Assembly: GCF_003820355.1 (NCBI RefSeq)
Contig: NZ_RPOK01000006.1
Span: forward strand, 62,001-126,000
Origin: Paralteromonas sediminis
GTDB taxonomy: Bacteria > Pseudomonadota > Gammaproteobacteria > Enterobacterales > Alteromonadaceae
DNA: 64,000 nt
Reading direction: 5' to 3'
The position numbers were made by a program, and so were the translations under genes. Within the stretch, counting starts at the first letter, position 1, and each line of letters opens with the position of its first letter. Under the pieces are notes generated by a model. It did no database searches. It was not told the origin of the DNA and saw nothing but the letters and a program-made list of their open reading frames with translations. Below, piece by piece: positions 10,089 through 16,465 of the stretch.

Positions 10089-11027
10089 TCACTGCAACGT
10101 AAGGTGTGCCAGATAGACACGGCTTTGTCGGTCAATGTGCATTGAGTAATAGGCTATCCACAGATTATCACCTTCTGTTACAAGGCCGGGGTAACTATTG
10201 TCGCCAGCACTGGGTAATACCAATTGCTTTTGTAATGAGGCCGATGAGGGCGAGAGTAACCAAACGGCCGTTTTTAGTCGGCCGCTTTCTATTGTTCTAC
10301 CTGCAACTATGAGAAGGTCTGGGTCCAACTCAATTAATACTGGCCCACCGATATAAGTAGATAAATCTGTCCATTGCCAGCGTGTGTATGGAAAAGCAGC
10401 GCGGCCCCACATGGCTGAATAGGTGTCAGCATCTCGACGCACTAGGGCATGTAATACGCCCTCACCATCGAACCAAATGTCACTTTCGTTAGGATAACCT
10501 TTACCGTGTTTTTCAAGAGACAATATGCCGTGCTTGACACACTCCATGCTACCAAGCGGGTTGCCCCTATAAAGATCTACTCTGTTTGCTGCACGATTAT
10601 AAGCAATGCCGTAAGCAAGCTTTTCATGCCAACGCAAGCGCCATAGCCACCAGCCCGCAGGACCAAAATAGCGGGGCGATGACCAGGTTTTCCCATTATC
10701 ACTAAACCAACAAACGCTTTGTGAAAATGTTGTTTTATTGTTCTGATCGTGATGCCTTGCATAAGCTATCAGTAGTACTTTGCCGTTTGGCATCAATGAT
10801 AATTTGGGGTCTCGTAGGTCCACTGAGGGAAAGCAAAGTTGTTGTCGATGAGATATTCGGTTGTCAGCTTCGATCAATGCAGTCTCAATTGTACCCGCAC
10901 TACTCACATGATTGACTGCTTTTCGATAACAAACGAGAAGCCCATCTGCAACGTTGAGTAAATCCACAAACGCGCAGTGTGGCCCTTTTGAAGAAACTTG
11001 TAGAATTTGCTCAATTTTAAATCGCAT
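10089..11027 (-). CDS. Sialidase-like (BNR/Asp-box) six-bladed beta-propeller protein
   Basis: The frame encodes about 312 residues from the ATG at 11027. It contains RDPKLSLMPNG near residue 70, a canonical Asp-box FSDNGKTWS near residues 106-114, ESDIWFDGEGVLHALVRRD in the middle, and GGPVLIEL followed by VAGR. This order of motifs is that of the exo-alpha-sialidase/BNR superfamily. I see no signal peptide, so it may be cytoplasmic. A longer reading starts at a TTG at 11114, but that would run through the -35 box of the fliC1 promoter, so I prefer the ATG. It is the only reverse-strand gene among the flg and flagellin genes. Whether it cleaves a nonulosonic acid, and whether the full arginine triad exists, cannot be decided by eye. 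Confidence 0.75.
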   Translation of the reverse strand: MRFKIEQILQVSSKGPHCAFVDLLNVADGLLVCYRKAVNHVSSAGTIETALIEADNRISHRQQLCFPSVDLRDPKLSLMPNGKVLLIAYARHHDQNNKTTFSQSVCWFSDNGKTWSSPRYFGPAGWWLWRLRWHEKLAYGIAYNRAANRVDLYRGNPLGSMECVKHGILSLEKHGKGYPNESDIWFDGEGVLHALVRRDADTYSAMWGRAAFPYTRWQWTDLSTYIGGPVLIELDPDLLIVAGRTIESGRLKTAVWLLSPSSASLQKQLVLPSAGDNSYPGLVTEGDNLWIAYYSMHIDRQSRVYLAHLTLQ

Positions 11028-11110
11028 CTTATTTTTCAAAGTAATCTTAATTATTTCAATAGTATAGGACTCAATAAAAGTTCTGTTTTGGATTTTTTTG
11101 CATTTTTTGC

Positions 11111-11137
11111 TCAAGGGAATTTTTCTATCGACGATAA
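11111..11137 (+). promoter_or_regulatory. Sigma-28 (FliA) promoter of fliC1
   Basis: TCAAGGGA (11111-11118), 11-base spacer, GACGATAA (11130-11137). This matches the FliA pattern TAAAGTTT-N11-GCCGATAA in spacing and in the core AAG and CGATAA bases. It gives a leader of roughly 110 nt before the fliC1 ATG. Confidence 0.75.
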
Positions 11138-11204
11138 CAAAAACGAGAGAGCCAGTTCATCAGTCCAATTTTAAGCGGTCTGGTGGTCTACTAAGTAAAA
11201 ATTG

Positions 11205-11235
11205 CCGGACAAATCCGGTCGCCAGCCAACGCTGG
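11205..11235 (+). promoter_or_regulatory. Twin hairpins in the fliC1 5' leader
   Basis: Two perfect five-base-pair stems with four-base loops stand back to back: CCGGA/TCCGG (11205-11218, loop CAAA) and CCAGC/GCTGG (11222-11235, loop CAAC). They end about ten bases before the TAGGAG ribosome-binding site. They may stabilise the leader or control translation. Confidence 0.5.
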
Positions 11236-11257
11236 ACTGAGAGTGTAGGAGAGTCAC

Positions 11258-12088
11258 ATGACTTTATTCGTCAATACCAATGTATCTGCGATCAATGCGC
11301 AGCGTCAGCTTTTCGATGTGGGTAACCGGTTGAACGTATCTTTTGAGCGTTTGTCTTCAGGCTTTCGCATCAACAGTGCAGCCGATGATGCCGCAGGTTT
11401 ACAAATCACCGACCGTTTAACATCACAGGTTCAAGGCCTTAATCAAGCGGTGCGCAACGCCAATGACGCGATTTCTTTGGCGCAAACGGCAGAAGGAGCC
11501 TTGCAGGAGTCGACCAATGCGCTTCAACGTATTCGTCAGCTAGCAATTCAATCACAAAACGGCATTAACTCATCTGCTGACCGAGCTGCACTTCAGCAAG
11601 AAGTCACTGCGTTGGTGAGTGAATTGTCAAGAGTGGCAACAGACACCCAATTCGGGGGCTTGAGCATCCTAGACGGTAGCTTCTCTACAGCATTCTTAGT
11701 GGGTGCAAATGCGGGGCAAACAATCAGTGTTAACCTATCTAGCTCAAACGGTGCATCGTTTGGTGCCTCTGGTTTGGGCGTCGGCACGGTTGACGTTACC
11801 ACAACAGCGAATGCTTCAAGTGCACTTGCATCTATCGATACTGCAATATCAGCAATTGGTGCACAGCGTGCTGAACTGGGTGCCTTGCAGAATCGTTTCC
11901 AGTCTACTATACGTAACCTTAGTAACATCGCTGAAAACGTATCTGGCGCACGGTCTCGTATTAAAGATACAGACTTTGCCGCAGAGACTGCTGAATTGAC
12001 CCGTAATCAGATTATACAGCAGGCGAGTACTACTGTATTGTCTCAGGCGAATCAGCGTCCTCAGAGTGCACTTCAGCTACTAGGTTAA
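11258..12088 (+). CDS. fliC: Flagellin 1
   Basis: The 276-residue filament subunit has the conserved N-terminal D0/D1 region ([39 protein letters not shown]) and C-terminal D1/D0 region ([35 protein letters not shown]). The surface region is minimal, as in Shewanella and Alteromonas flagellins, and contains the Ser-rich stretch [11 protein letters not shown], a plausible site for nonulosonic acid attachment. It is closest to flagellin 4 ([16 protein letters not shown]). It has a sigma-28 promoter, a TAGGAGAG ribosome-binding site and a structured 3' region ending in a terminator. Confidence 0.96.
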   Translation: MTLFVNTNVSAINAQRQLFDVGNRLNVSFERLSSGFRINSAADDAAGLQITDRLTSQVQGLNQAVRNANDAISLAQTAEGALQESTNALQRIRQLAIQSQNGINSSADRAALQQEVTALVSELSRVATDTQFGGLSILDGSFSTAFLVGANAGQTISVNLSSSNGASFGASGLGVGTVDVTTTANASSALASIDTAISAIGAQRAELGALQNRFQSTIRNLSNIAENVSGARSRIKDTDFAAETAELTRNQIIQQASTTVLSQANQRPQSALQLLG

Positions 12089-12159
12089 TCGGGATAGTGG
12101 ATGATGACCCACTGCCTGAGACGCCAGGAGTGCTAATGAGAGGTCAGGTAGTCCGGTTT

Positions 12160-12217
12160 TCGCTCAATCTCCTAACGTAGAGCGGTTGGTCGGGGCAATT
12201 CTTGCCTCGGCCTTTTT
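12160..12217 (+). ncRNA. Candidate regulatory 3' RNA of fliC1 with anti-Shine-Dalgarno loop
   Basis: CGCTC (12161-12165) pairs with GAGCG (12180-12184) around a 14-nt loop, AATCTCCTAACGTA. Twelve loop bases, AATCTCCTAACG (12166-12177), are the exact reverse complement of CGTTAGGAGATT (12424-12435), the ribosome-binding region of fliC2. A terminator follows at once, as in 3'-UTR-derived small RNAs. The same layout, with one compensatory stem change, recurs after fliC3. Existence as a separate RNA is inferred. Confidence 0.5.
12188..12217 (+). terminator. Rho-independent terminator after fliC1
   Basis: GGTCGGGGCAA (12188-12198) pairs with TTGCCTCGGCC (12202-12212) over 11 positions including two G-T wobbles, loop TTC, followed by five T. 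Confidence 0.85.
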
Positions 12218-12269
12218 CATTTAAAAACCTATAAAAAACAAACGCTTAATAATTTAGCAAAAAATTCGC

Positions 12270-12297
12270 TAAAGGATTTTTTGTGCCTGCACGATAA
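12270..12297 (+). promoter_or_regulatory. Probable sigma-28 promoter of fliC2
   Basis: TAAAGGAT (12270-12277), 12-base spacer, CACGATAA (12290-12297). The TAAAG and CGATAA cores fit FliA promoters, though the spacer is one base longer than ideal. It would give a leader of about 130 nt. Confidence 0.6.
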
Positions 12298-12438
12298 ACA
12301 AAACAAAGGGAACGGAAAAAACAAAAATAAGCCGTCAATCCCTAAAGCTACACGCACCAAAAATAATAATAGCGTGAGCAAAAACAGGCCTAAAAACAAT
12401 AACAACGCCTGGTTAAAAAAAATCGTTAGGAGATTACA

Positions 12439-13272
12439 ATGAGCTTGTTTGTTAGCACGAACGTGTCGTCGCTGAATGCGCAACGACAACTGTTCACCTC
12501 TAATAACAACCTGAGCACGGCATTTGAGCGCTTGTCATCAGGTTTTAGAATCAATAGCGCCAAAGACGACGCGGCAGGTCTACAGATTTCTGACCGTGTA
12601 ACCTCACAAATTATGGGCTTGGATCAAGCTGTTAGAAATGCCAACGACGGTATTTCTCTTGCGCAAGTGGCTGAAGGTGCCATGCAGGAGATCACCAATG
12701 CGTTGCAGCGGATCCGTGTACTTGCTATTCAGGCCCAAAACGGGATCAACACCTCGGCTGACCGCCTTGCACTTCAAAAAGAAGTGTCAGCACTCAAGCT
12801 AGAAATTAGTCGAATTGCTGTTACGTCGCAGTTTGCTGGTGGTGATATCTTAACGGGTGCGTTTTCCACTGCCTTTCTCGTTGGTGCACAAGCGGGACAA
12901 TTCATCAGTTTTAATCTTTCAAGACCTGGTGGATATGGGTTCTCAGGGCTGACTAATGGTCAAACTGATTTAAGTGTCGCCACTACTGCACTGGCATCGG
13001 CTGCGCTGCCCATCGTTGATTCAGCGATATCGGCAATCAACGCTAAACGGGCCGACTTGGGTGCTATTCAAAATCGGTTTCAGTCCACTATTCGAAACCT
13101 TACCAATATTTCAGAAAATGCAGCAGCGGCACGTTCTCGCATACGTGACACAGATTTTGCCACAGAAACGGCAGAATTGACCCGTTGGCAGATTATTCAA
13201 CAAGCCAGTGTATCGGTTCTGGGACAAGCTAATCAGCGTCCTCAGGCAGCACTGCAGCTACTGCAGGGATAA
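12439..13272 (+). CDS. fliC: Flagellin 2 (with altered surface region)
   Basis: The 277-residue product has full flagellin ends ([75 protein letters not shown]). It differs from its neighbours in the surface segment: where the others have Ser/Thr/Asn-rich [11 protein letters not shown]-type sequence it has [13 protein letters not shown], and it carries Trp in place of Asn/Phe in LTRWQII. It groups with flagellin 3 ([18 protein letters not shown]). The ribosome-binding site lies in CGTTAGGAGATT, the target of the anti-SD loops described for the fliC1 and fliC3 3' regions. Confidence 0.95.
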   Translation: MSLFVSTNVSSLNAQRQLFTSNNNLSTAFERLSSGFRINSAKDDAAGLQISDRVTSQIMGLDQAVRNANDGISLAQVAEGAMQEITNALQRIRVLAIQAQNGINTSADRLALQKEVSALKLEISRIAVTSQFAGGDILTGAFSTAFLVGAQAGQFISFNLSRPGGYGFSGLTNGQTDLSVATTALASAALPIVDSAISAINAKRADLGAIQNRFQSTIRNLTNISENAAAARSRIRDTDFATETAELTRWQIIQQASVSVLGQANQRPQAALQLLQG

Positions 13273-13494
13273 CAATGACATGATGAGGCTGTATACGCGG
13301 GGGCAGACTGCAGCCAGTAATGAATAACGATTGAGTAGATAAAAAGAAAACGGTCGGAATGCAATTTGTGGGGCAGACTGCAACCGACCGATGAGTAGAG
13401 TGAATTTGCAAGACAACGTGTAAAAAAAGTAGTGCTTTGTGCTGTTTAAGCTGCCGACTGACAGGTAAGACGCCAGGAGGTAGTGAGAGGTATG

Positions 13495-13514
13495 AGGTCT
13501 GGTACGCCAGACCT
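13495..13514 (+). promoter_or_regulatory. Perfect 8-bp hairpin upstream of fliC3
   Basis: AGGTCTGG (13495-13502) pairs perfectly with CCAGACCT (13507-13514) around the tetraloop TACG. No T-run follows, so it is not a standard terminator. It could be an RNA processing or stability element, or a dyad operator. Confidence 0.45.
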
Positions 13515-13561
13515 GCCCGTCAGCATTAAACTTACTTTTAAACGGCAACACCGAGCAAAAG

Positions 13562-13579
13562 CGTCGGCATTCCGCCGAC
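13562..13579 (+). promoter_or_regulatory. Hairpin GTCGGC/GCCGAC upstream of fliC3
   Basis: The perfect six-base stem GTCGGC (13562-13567)/GCCGAC (13573-13578) has a five-base loop, without a following T-run. It lies about 100 bases before the fliC3 start. Function unknown. Confidence 0.35.
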
Positions 13580-13680
13580 CATTTGAGAGATGCATAGGTT
13601 GTGCCAACACGTTGATTTAGTAAAAACTGCGCAATAAAAAAAGCAATAGCGCATGAATATCAACTGTTAGGAGAAACCTT

Positions 13681-14517
13681 ATGAGTCTTTATGTTAATAC
13701 CAATGTTTCATCGATTAATGCGCAACGTCAGCTATTTACTTCTGGAAATGGGTTAGATACGGCATTCGAACGCTTGTCTTCCGGATTTCGTATCAACAGT
13801 GCTGCTGATGATGCTGCTGGTCTTCAGATCGCTGACCGTGTTACTTCACAAATTCTAGGCCTTGACCAGGGTGTGAGAAATGCCAATGATGGTATATCAC
13901 TTGCCCAGGTTGCAGAAGGTGCTTTATCTGAGACAACCAATGCACTCCAGAGAATCCGGGTACTGGCAATCCAGTCACAGAACGGTATCAACAGTTCTTC
14001 AGACCGTATCGCACTGCAAAAAGAAGTGTCAGCACTGAAATTGGAAATCAGTCGAATTGCCTCTACTACTCAATTCGCTGGGGTAGAAGTTCTCAATGGA
14101 ACGTTTTCAACCGCCTTTTTGGTTGGCGCAAACGCAGGGCAAACGATTAGCGTCAATATTTCCAGTACGAATGGTGCTTCATTCGGTTTCTCAGGGTTAA
14201 CCAATGGGCAAACTGACTTGAGTGTGGAGACAACCGCGCAGGCCTCTACGGCACTAACTGTTATTGACAGTGCGATTTCTGCAATCGGCGGTATTCGTGC
14301 AGACTTAGGTGCCATTCAAAACCGCTTTCAGTCGACTATCAGGAACTTAAGTAACATTTCTGAAAATGCACAAGCGGCAAGATCGCGTATCCGTGATACA
14401 GACTTTGCCGCCGAAACGGCATCATTAACCCGCTTCCAGATTATCCAGCAGGCAAGTACATCCATACTGGCACAGGCGAATCAGCGACCGCAGGCGGCAT
14501 TGTCTTTACTTCAGTAA
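13681..14517 (+). CDS. fliC: Flagellin 3
   Basis: The 278-residue filament subunit has conserved ends ([73 protein letters not shown]). The surface segment NISSTNGASFGFSG has the Ser/Thr/Asn-rich character expected of glycosylated flagellins. It is most like flagellin 2. The ribosome-binding region GTTAGGAGA (13666-13674) is complementary over 9 bases to the loops of the flagellin 3'-region hairpins. No clear sigma-28 promoter precedes it, unlike fliC1 and fliC4, so its transcription may differ from theirs. Confidence 0.96.
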   Translation: MSLYVNTNVSSINAQRQLFTSGNGLDTAFERLSSGFRINSAADDAAGLQIADRVTSQILGLDQGVRNANDGISLAQVAEGALSETTNALQRIRVLAIQSQNGINSSSDRIALQKEVSALKLEISRIASTTQFAGVEVLNGTFSTAFLVGANAGQTISVNISSTNGASFGFSGLTNGQTDLSVETTAQASTALTVIDSAISAIGGIRADLGAIQNRFQSTIRNLSNISENAQAARSRIRDTDFAAETASLTRFQIIQQASTSILAQANQRPQAALSLLQ

Positions 14518-14720
14518 AAAAGCAGGGGAACAATTGAATCAATAATCTCGATGAGAGGGTGGAACTGAGAGGCCAACCCTTGCCAAGGAAGGCGGCCGCA
14601 AGGCTTGAAACCTAGCGGCCACACTACATAAAACGCCGACTAACAGAACCGAGAGTGTAGAAGTTATGGTTGAGAGGCCAGTATTTTTCTACTAATTCTG
14701 CCAGCCGACTGAAACAGTAT

Positions 14721-14777
14721 TTGCTCCAATCTCCTAACGTGAGCAAGCTGGCCGGGTCTTATGACTCGGCCTTTTTT
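14721..14777 (+). ncRNA. Candidate regulatory 3' RNA of fliC3 with anti-Shine-Dalgarno loop
   Basis: TTGCTC (14721-14726) pairs perfectly with GAGCAA (14741-14746) around a 14-nt loop containing AATCTCCTAACG (14728-14739), identical to the loop after fliC1. The stem differs from the fliC1 copy by a compensatory change (C-G there, T-A here), which supports the fold. A terminator follows immediately. The loop can pair with the ribosome-binding regions of fliC2 (12 nt), fliC3 (9 nt) and fliS (9 nt). Confidence 0.5.
14750..14777 (+). terminator. Rho-independent terminator after fliC3
   Basis: GGCCGGGTC (14750-14758) pairs with GACTCGGCC (14763-14771) with one G-T wobble, loop TTAT, followed by six T. 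It closely resembles the fliC1 terminator. Confidence 0.87.
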
Positions 14778-14973
14778 ATTTTTATGCCGCGTCAAAAGTT
14801 TGTCCCTTCAGACTTACCTAATAATAGTTAGCACACCCCGTGCCAAAATGTAAATCTTTTCACGAAATACTTCTTTTTCTTCCCTAAGAGGGTTTTTTCT
14901 CAATTTTAATTTCTTTAAAACCTAATAAAAACAGATAGATAAAAATAATTTGAAAAAAAATTAAAAAAAAAGC

Positions 14974-15000
14974 TAAAGCTCCTTTAGGGAATGCCGATAC
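14974..15000 (+). promoter_or_regulatory. Sigma-28 promoter of fliC4
   Basis: TAAAGCTC (14974-14981), 11-base spacer, GCCGATAC (14993-15000), a near-perfect FliA promoter. CTAAAG-CTC-CTTTAG (14973-14987) forms a small dyad over the -35 box. Confidence 0.85.
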
Positions 15001-15109
15001 CCATAGTTGAGGGGTAATTTAACTTGAGGTGATTTGGCCGGTGTAGTGACTTGTCAAATCAGGTATGTAGGCGTTAAGTGTGAGAGCTTTTCGCCCCAGG
15101 AGGTAGAAA

Positions 15110-15940
15110 ATGACTTTATTTGTAAATACTAACGTCTCCGCCTTGAACGCACAGCGTCAGTTATTTGATGTCGGTCAGCGTTTGGGCACATCTTTTGAGC
15201 GTTTGTCATCTGGTTTTCGTATTAACAGTGCGGCAGATGACGCAGCGGGTCTTCAGATTTCTGACCGACTCACTTCACAAATCCAAGGCTTGAATCAGGC
15301 AGTACGTAACGCTAACGATGCTATTTCGCTGTCGCAGACTGCTGAAGGTGCTTTGTCAGAATCAACTACGGCATTGCAACGGATCCGCCAGCTAGCGGTG
15401 CAATCGCAAAGTGGTATCAACAGCTCCTCTGACCGTGCAGCACTTCAGCAGGAAGTTACTGCGTTGGTCAGTGAGTTGTCACGGATTGGTTCAGACACGC
15501 AGTTCGGTGGTGTTAGTCTGCTAGATGGTGGATTCTCCACAACCTTCTTAGTAGGAGCCAACGCAGGGCAAACAATCAGTGTCAATTTGTCTAGTGCAGA
15601 CGGTGCTTCATATGGTGCGTCTGGCCTGGGTGTCGCCACTGTAGATGTGTCAACATTAACTGGGGCGTCTAGTGCACTCACTGCTATAGATACCGCGATT
15701 TCTTCAATCGGTGCTCAGCGTGCTGAGTTAGGTGCATTGCAGAATCGATTCCAGTCAACGATACGTAACTTGAGTAACATCTCTGAGAACCTTTCAGGGG
15801 CGCGTGCTCAGATACGTGATACTGACTTTGCTGCTGAAACTGCAGAATTGACGCGTAATCAGATTATTCAGCAGGCTTCAGTTTCTGTGCTGAGTCAGGC
15901 GAATCAGCGTCCGCAGACTGCGTTGTCGTTGCTTGGATAA
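15110..15940 (+). CDS. fliC: Flagellin 4
   Basis: The 276-residue filament subunit has conserved ends ([74 protein letters not shown]) and the Ser-rich surface segment NLSSADGASYGASG. It is the closest relative of flagellin 1, so the array order by type is A-B-B-A. It has the best sigma-28 promoter of the array and a strong AGGAGG ribosome-binding site different from that of fliC2 and fliC3. It is followed by a terminator, separating it from flaG. Confidence 0.96.
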   Translation: MTLFVNTNVSALNAQRQLFDVGQRLGTSFERLSSGFRINSAADDAAGLQISDRLTSQIQGLNQAVRNANDAISLSQTAEGALSESTTALQRIRQLAVQSQSGINSSSDRAALQQEVTALVSELSRIGSDTQFGGVSLLDGGFSTTFLVGANAGQTISVNLSSADGASYGASGLGVATVDVSTLTGASSALTAIDTAISSIGAQRAELGALQNRFQSTIRNLSNISENLSGARAQIRDTDFAAETAELTRNQIIQQASVSVLSQANQRPQTALSLLG

Positions 15941-15968
15941 GCTATAATAAAAATATAAATTTAGCGAT

Positions 15969-16000
15969 AACGGGTGTCTGCAGATGCAGAGCCCGTTTTG
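15969..16000 (+). terminator. Rho-independent terminator after fliC4
   Basis: AACGGG (15969-15974) pairs with CCCGTT (15992-15997) and an inner TCTGCA pairs with TGCAGA, separated by small bulges. TTTTGTTGTTT follows. Confidence 0.7.
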
Positions 16001-16027
16001 TTGTTTATACTTTGTAGGAGGTGAATT

Positions 16028-16453
16028 GTGGAGATTTCAAACGTACAATTTGGCCAGAATGTTGCACAAAGCAACACGCTGCAGGATGCAGCCGATCAGT
16101 CAGCCCAAGTTCAGCAACGCGTACTTGAGCGTGACTTAGCCACAAATACGGTTACAGAAACTCAAGAAAATTCTGCTCAGGCCGATAGCCAAGAGAGAAG
16201 AGGGGAAGGCAGTCGCCCACTTGAGCAAGCGGTACAAGAAGTTCAGGAGTTTGTGCAAAGCCAGGCAAGAAATTTGGCTTTCGACATAGATGACGGCACA
16301 AATCGTTCTATTGTTACCGTGAGCGATACAGAATCCGGTGAGGTAATACGGCAAATTCCTTCCGATGAGGTGCTGAAATTGGCCGAACGCATTCAGTCAT
16401 TGCAACAAGACATTGGCGCAAGTGTTGGAGTGTTCGTCAACAGGCAAGTGTAA
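16028..16453 (+). CDS. flaG: FlaG family protein
   Basis: The 141-residue product has a Gln-rich N-terminus and the conserved FlaG C-terminal half: NLAFDIDDGTNRSIVTVSD, then SGEVIRQIPSDEVLKLAERI. FlaG proteins influence filament length and are normally encoded just before fliD. The start is GTG at 16028 with TAGGAGG upstream. A -10-like AGCGATAA occurs upstream (15963-15970) but lacks a good -35. It begins a very long run of closely spaced genes ending at pseH. Confidence 0.93.
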   Translation: MEISNVQFGQNVAQSNTLQDAADQSAQVQQRVLERDLATNTVTETQENSAQADSQERRGEGSRPLEQAVQEVQEFVQSQARNLAFDIDDGTNRSIVTVSDTESGEVIRQIPSDEVLKLAERIQSLQQDIGASVGVFVNRQV

Positions 16454-16465
16454 ATGAGGTAAGTT

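Larger units (their letters stand above)
12089..12438 (+). other. Intergenic region fliC1-fliC2 (350 bp)
   Basis: No gene is visible here; reverse-strand open frames are low-complexity shadows. It holds, in order: the motif ACGCCAGGAG (12121-12130) and TGAGAGGTCAG (12137-12147), an anti-Shine-Dalgarno hairpin (12161-12184), a rho-independent terminator (12188-12217), then an A-rich stretch containing a sigma-28 promoter match (12270-12297) and the long fliC2 leader. Confidence 0.7.
13273..13680 (+). other. Intergenic region fliC2-fliC3 (408 bp) with repeats and hairpins
   Basis: No gene is visible. The 16-base repeat GGGGCAGACTGCARCC occurs at 13300-13315 and 13370-13385, 70 bp apart. CGGTCGG (13351-13357) pairs with CCGACCG (13384-13390) across the second repeat. 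ACGCCAGGAGGTAGTGAGAG at 13470-13489 resembles the fliC1 3' region and the fliC4 leader. Two more hairpins follow (13495-13514 and 13562-13579). No clear sigma-28 or sigma-54 site was found. TTGATT-N17-TAAAAA (13612-13640) is a weak sigma-70 candidate for fliC3. Confidence 0.55.
14518..15109 (+). other. Intergenic region fliC3-fliC4 (592 bp)
   Basis: No gene is visible. The first 260 bases carry motifs shared with the fliC1 region: CTGAGAGGCCA at 14566-14576, GAGAGTGTAGAAG at 14651-14663 (compare GAGAGTGTAGGAG in the fliC1 leader), TTGAGAGGCCAG at 14669-14680, then the anti-SD hairpin and terminator. After 14778 the sequence becomes A/T-rich, with a small CCCT-AAG-AGGG hairpin before six T near 14884-14900. 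It ends with the sigma-28 promoter and leader of fliC4. The shared motifs look like relics of flagellin leaders. Confidence 0.6.

Noticed and set aside
11028-11114. Longer start (TTG at 11114) for the sialidase-like gene
   Set aside because: It would cover the -35 region of the fliC1 promoter, adds a basic tail not typical of the family, and lacks a ribosome-binding site. The ATG at 11027 is preferred.
11593-11928. Reverse-strand open frames inside the flagellin and flg genes
   Set aside because: They mirror the codon pattern of the real genes, have no ribosome-binding sites and no recognisable protein features. They are shadow frames.
12229-12489. Reverse-strand 86-codon frame upstream of fliC2
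   Set aside because: The peptide is Leu/Phe-rich low complexity arising from the A-rich fliC2 leader, and it runs into the fliC2 coding region.
13300-13385. Sigma-54 promoter in the GGGGCAGACTGC repeats before fliC3
   Set aside because: The GG to GC distance is eight bases, not ten, and there is no TTGC block.
15943-15970. Sigma-28 promoter before flaG (AGCGATAA at 15963-15970)
   Set aside because: The -10 is acceptable, but no TAAAG-like -35 occurs at 10-12 bases spacing; the upstream sequence is only A/T-rich.
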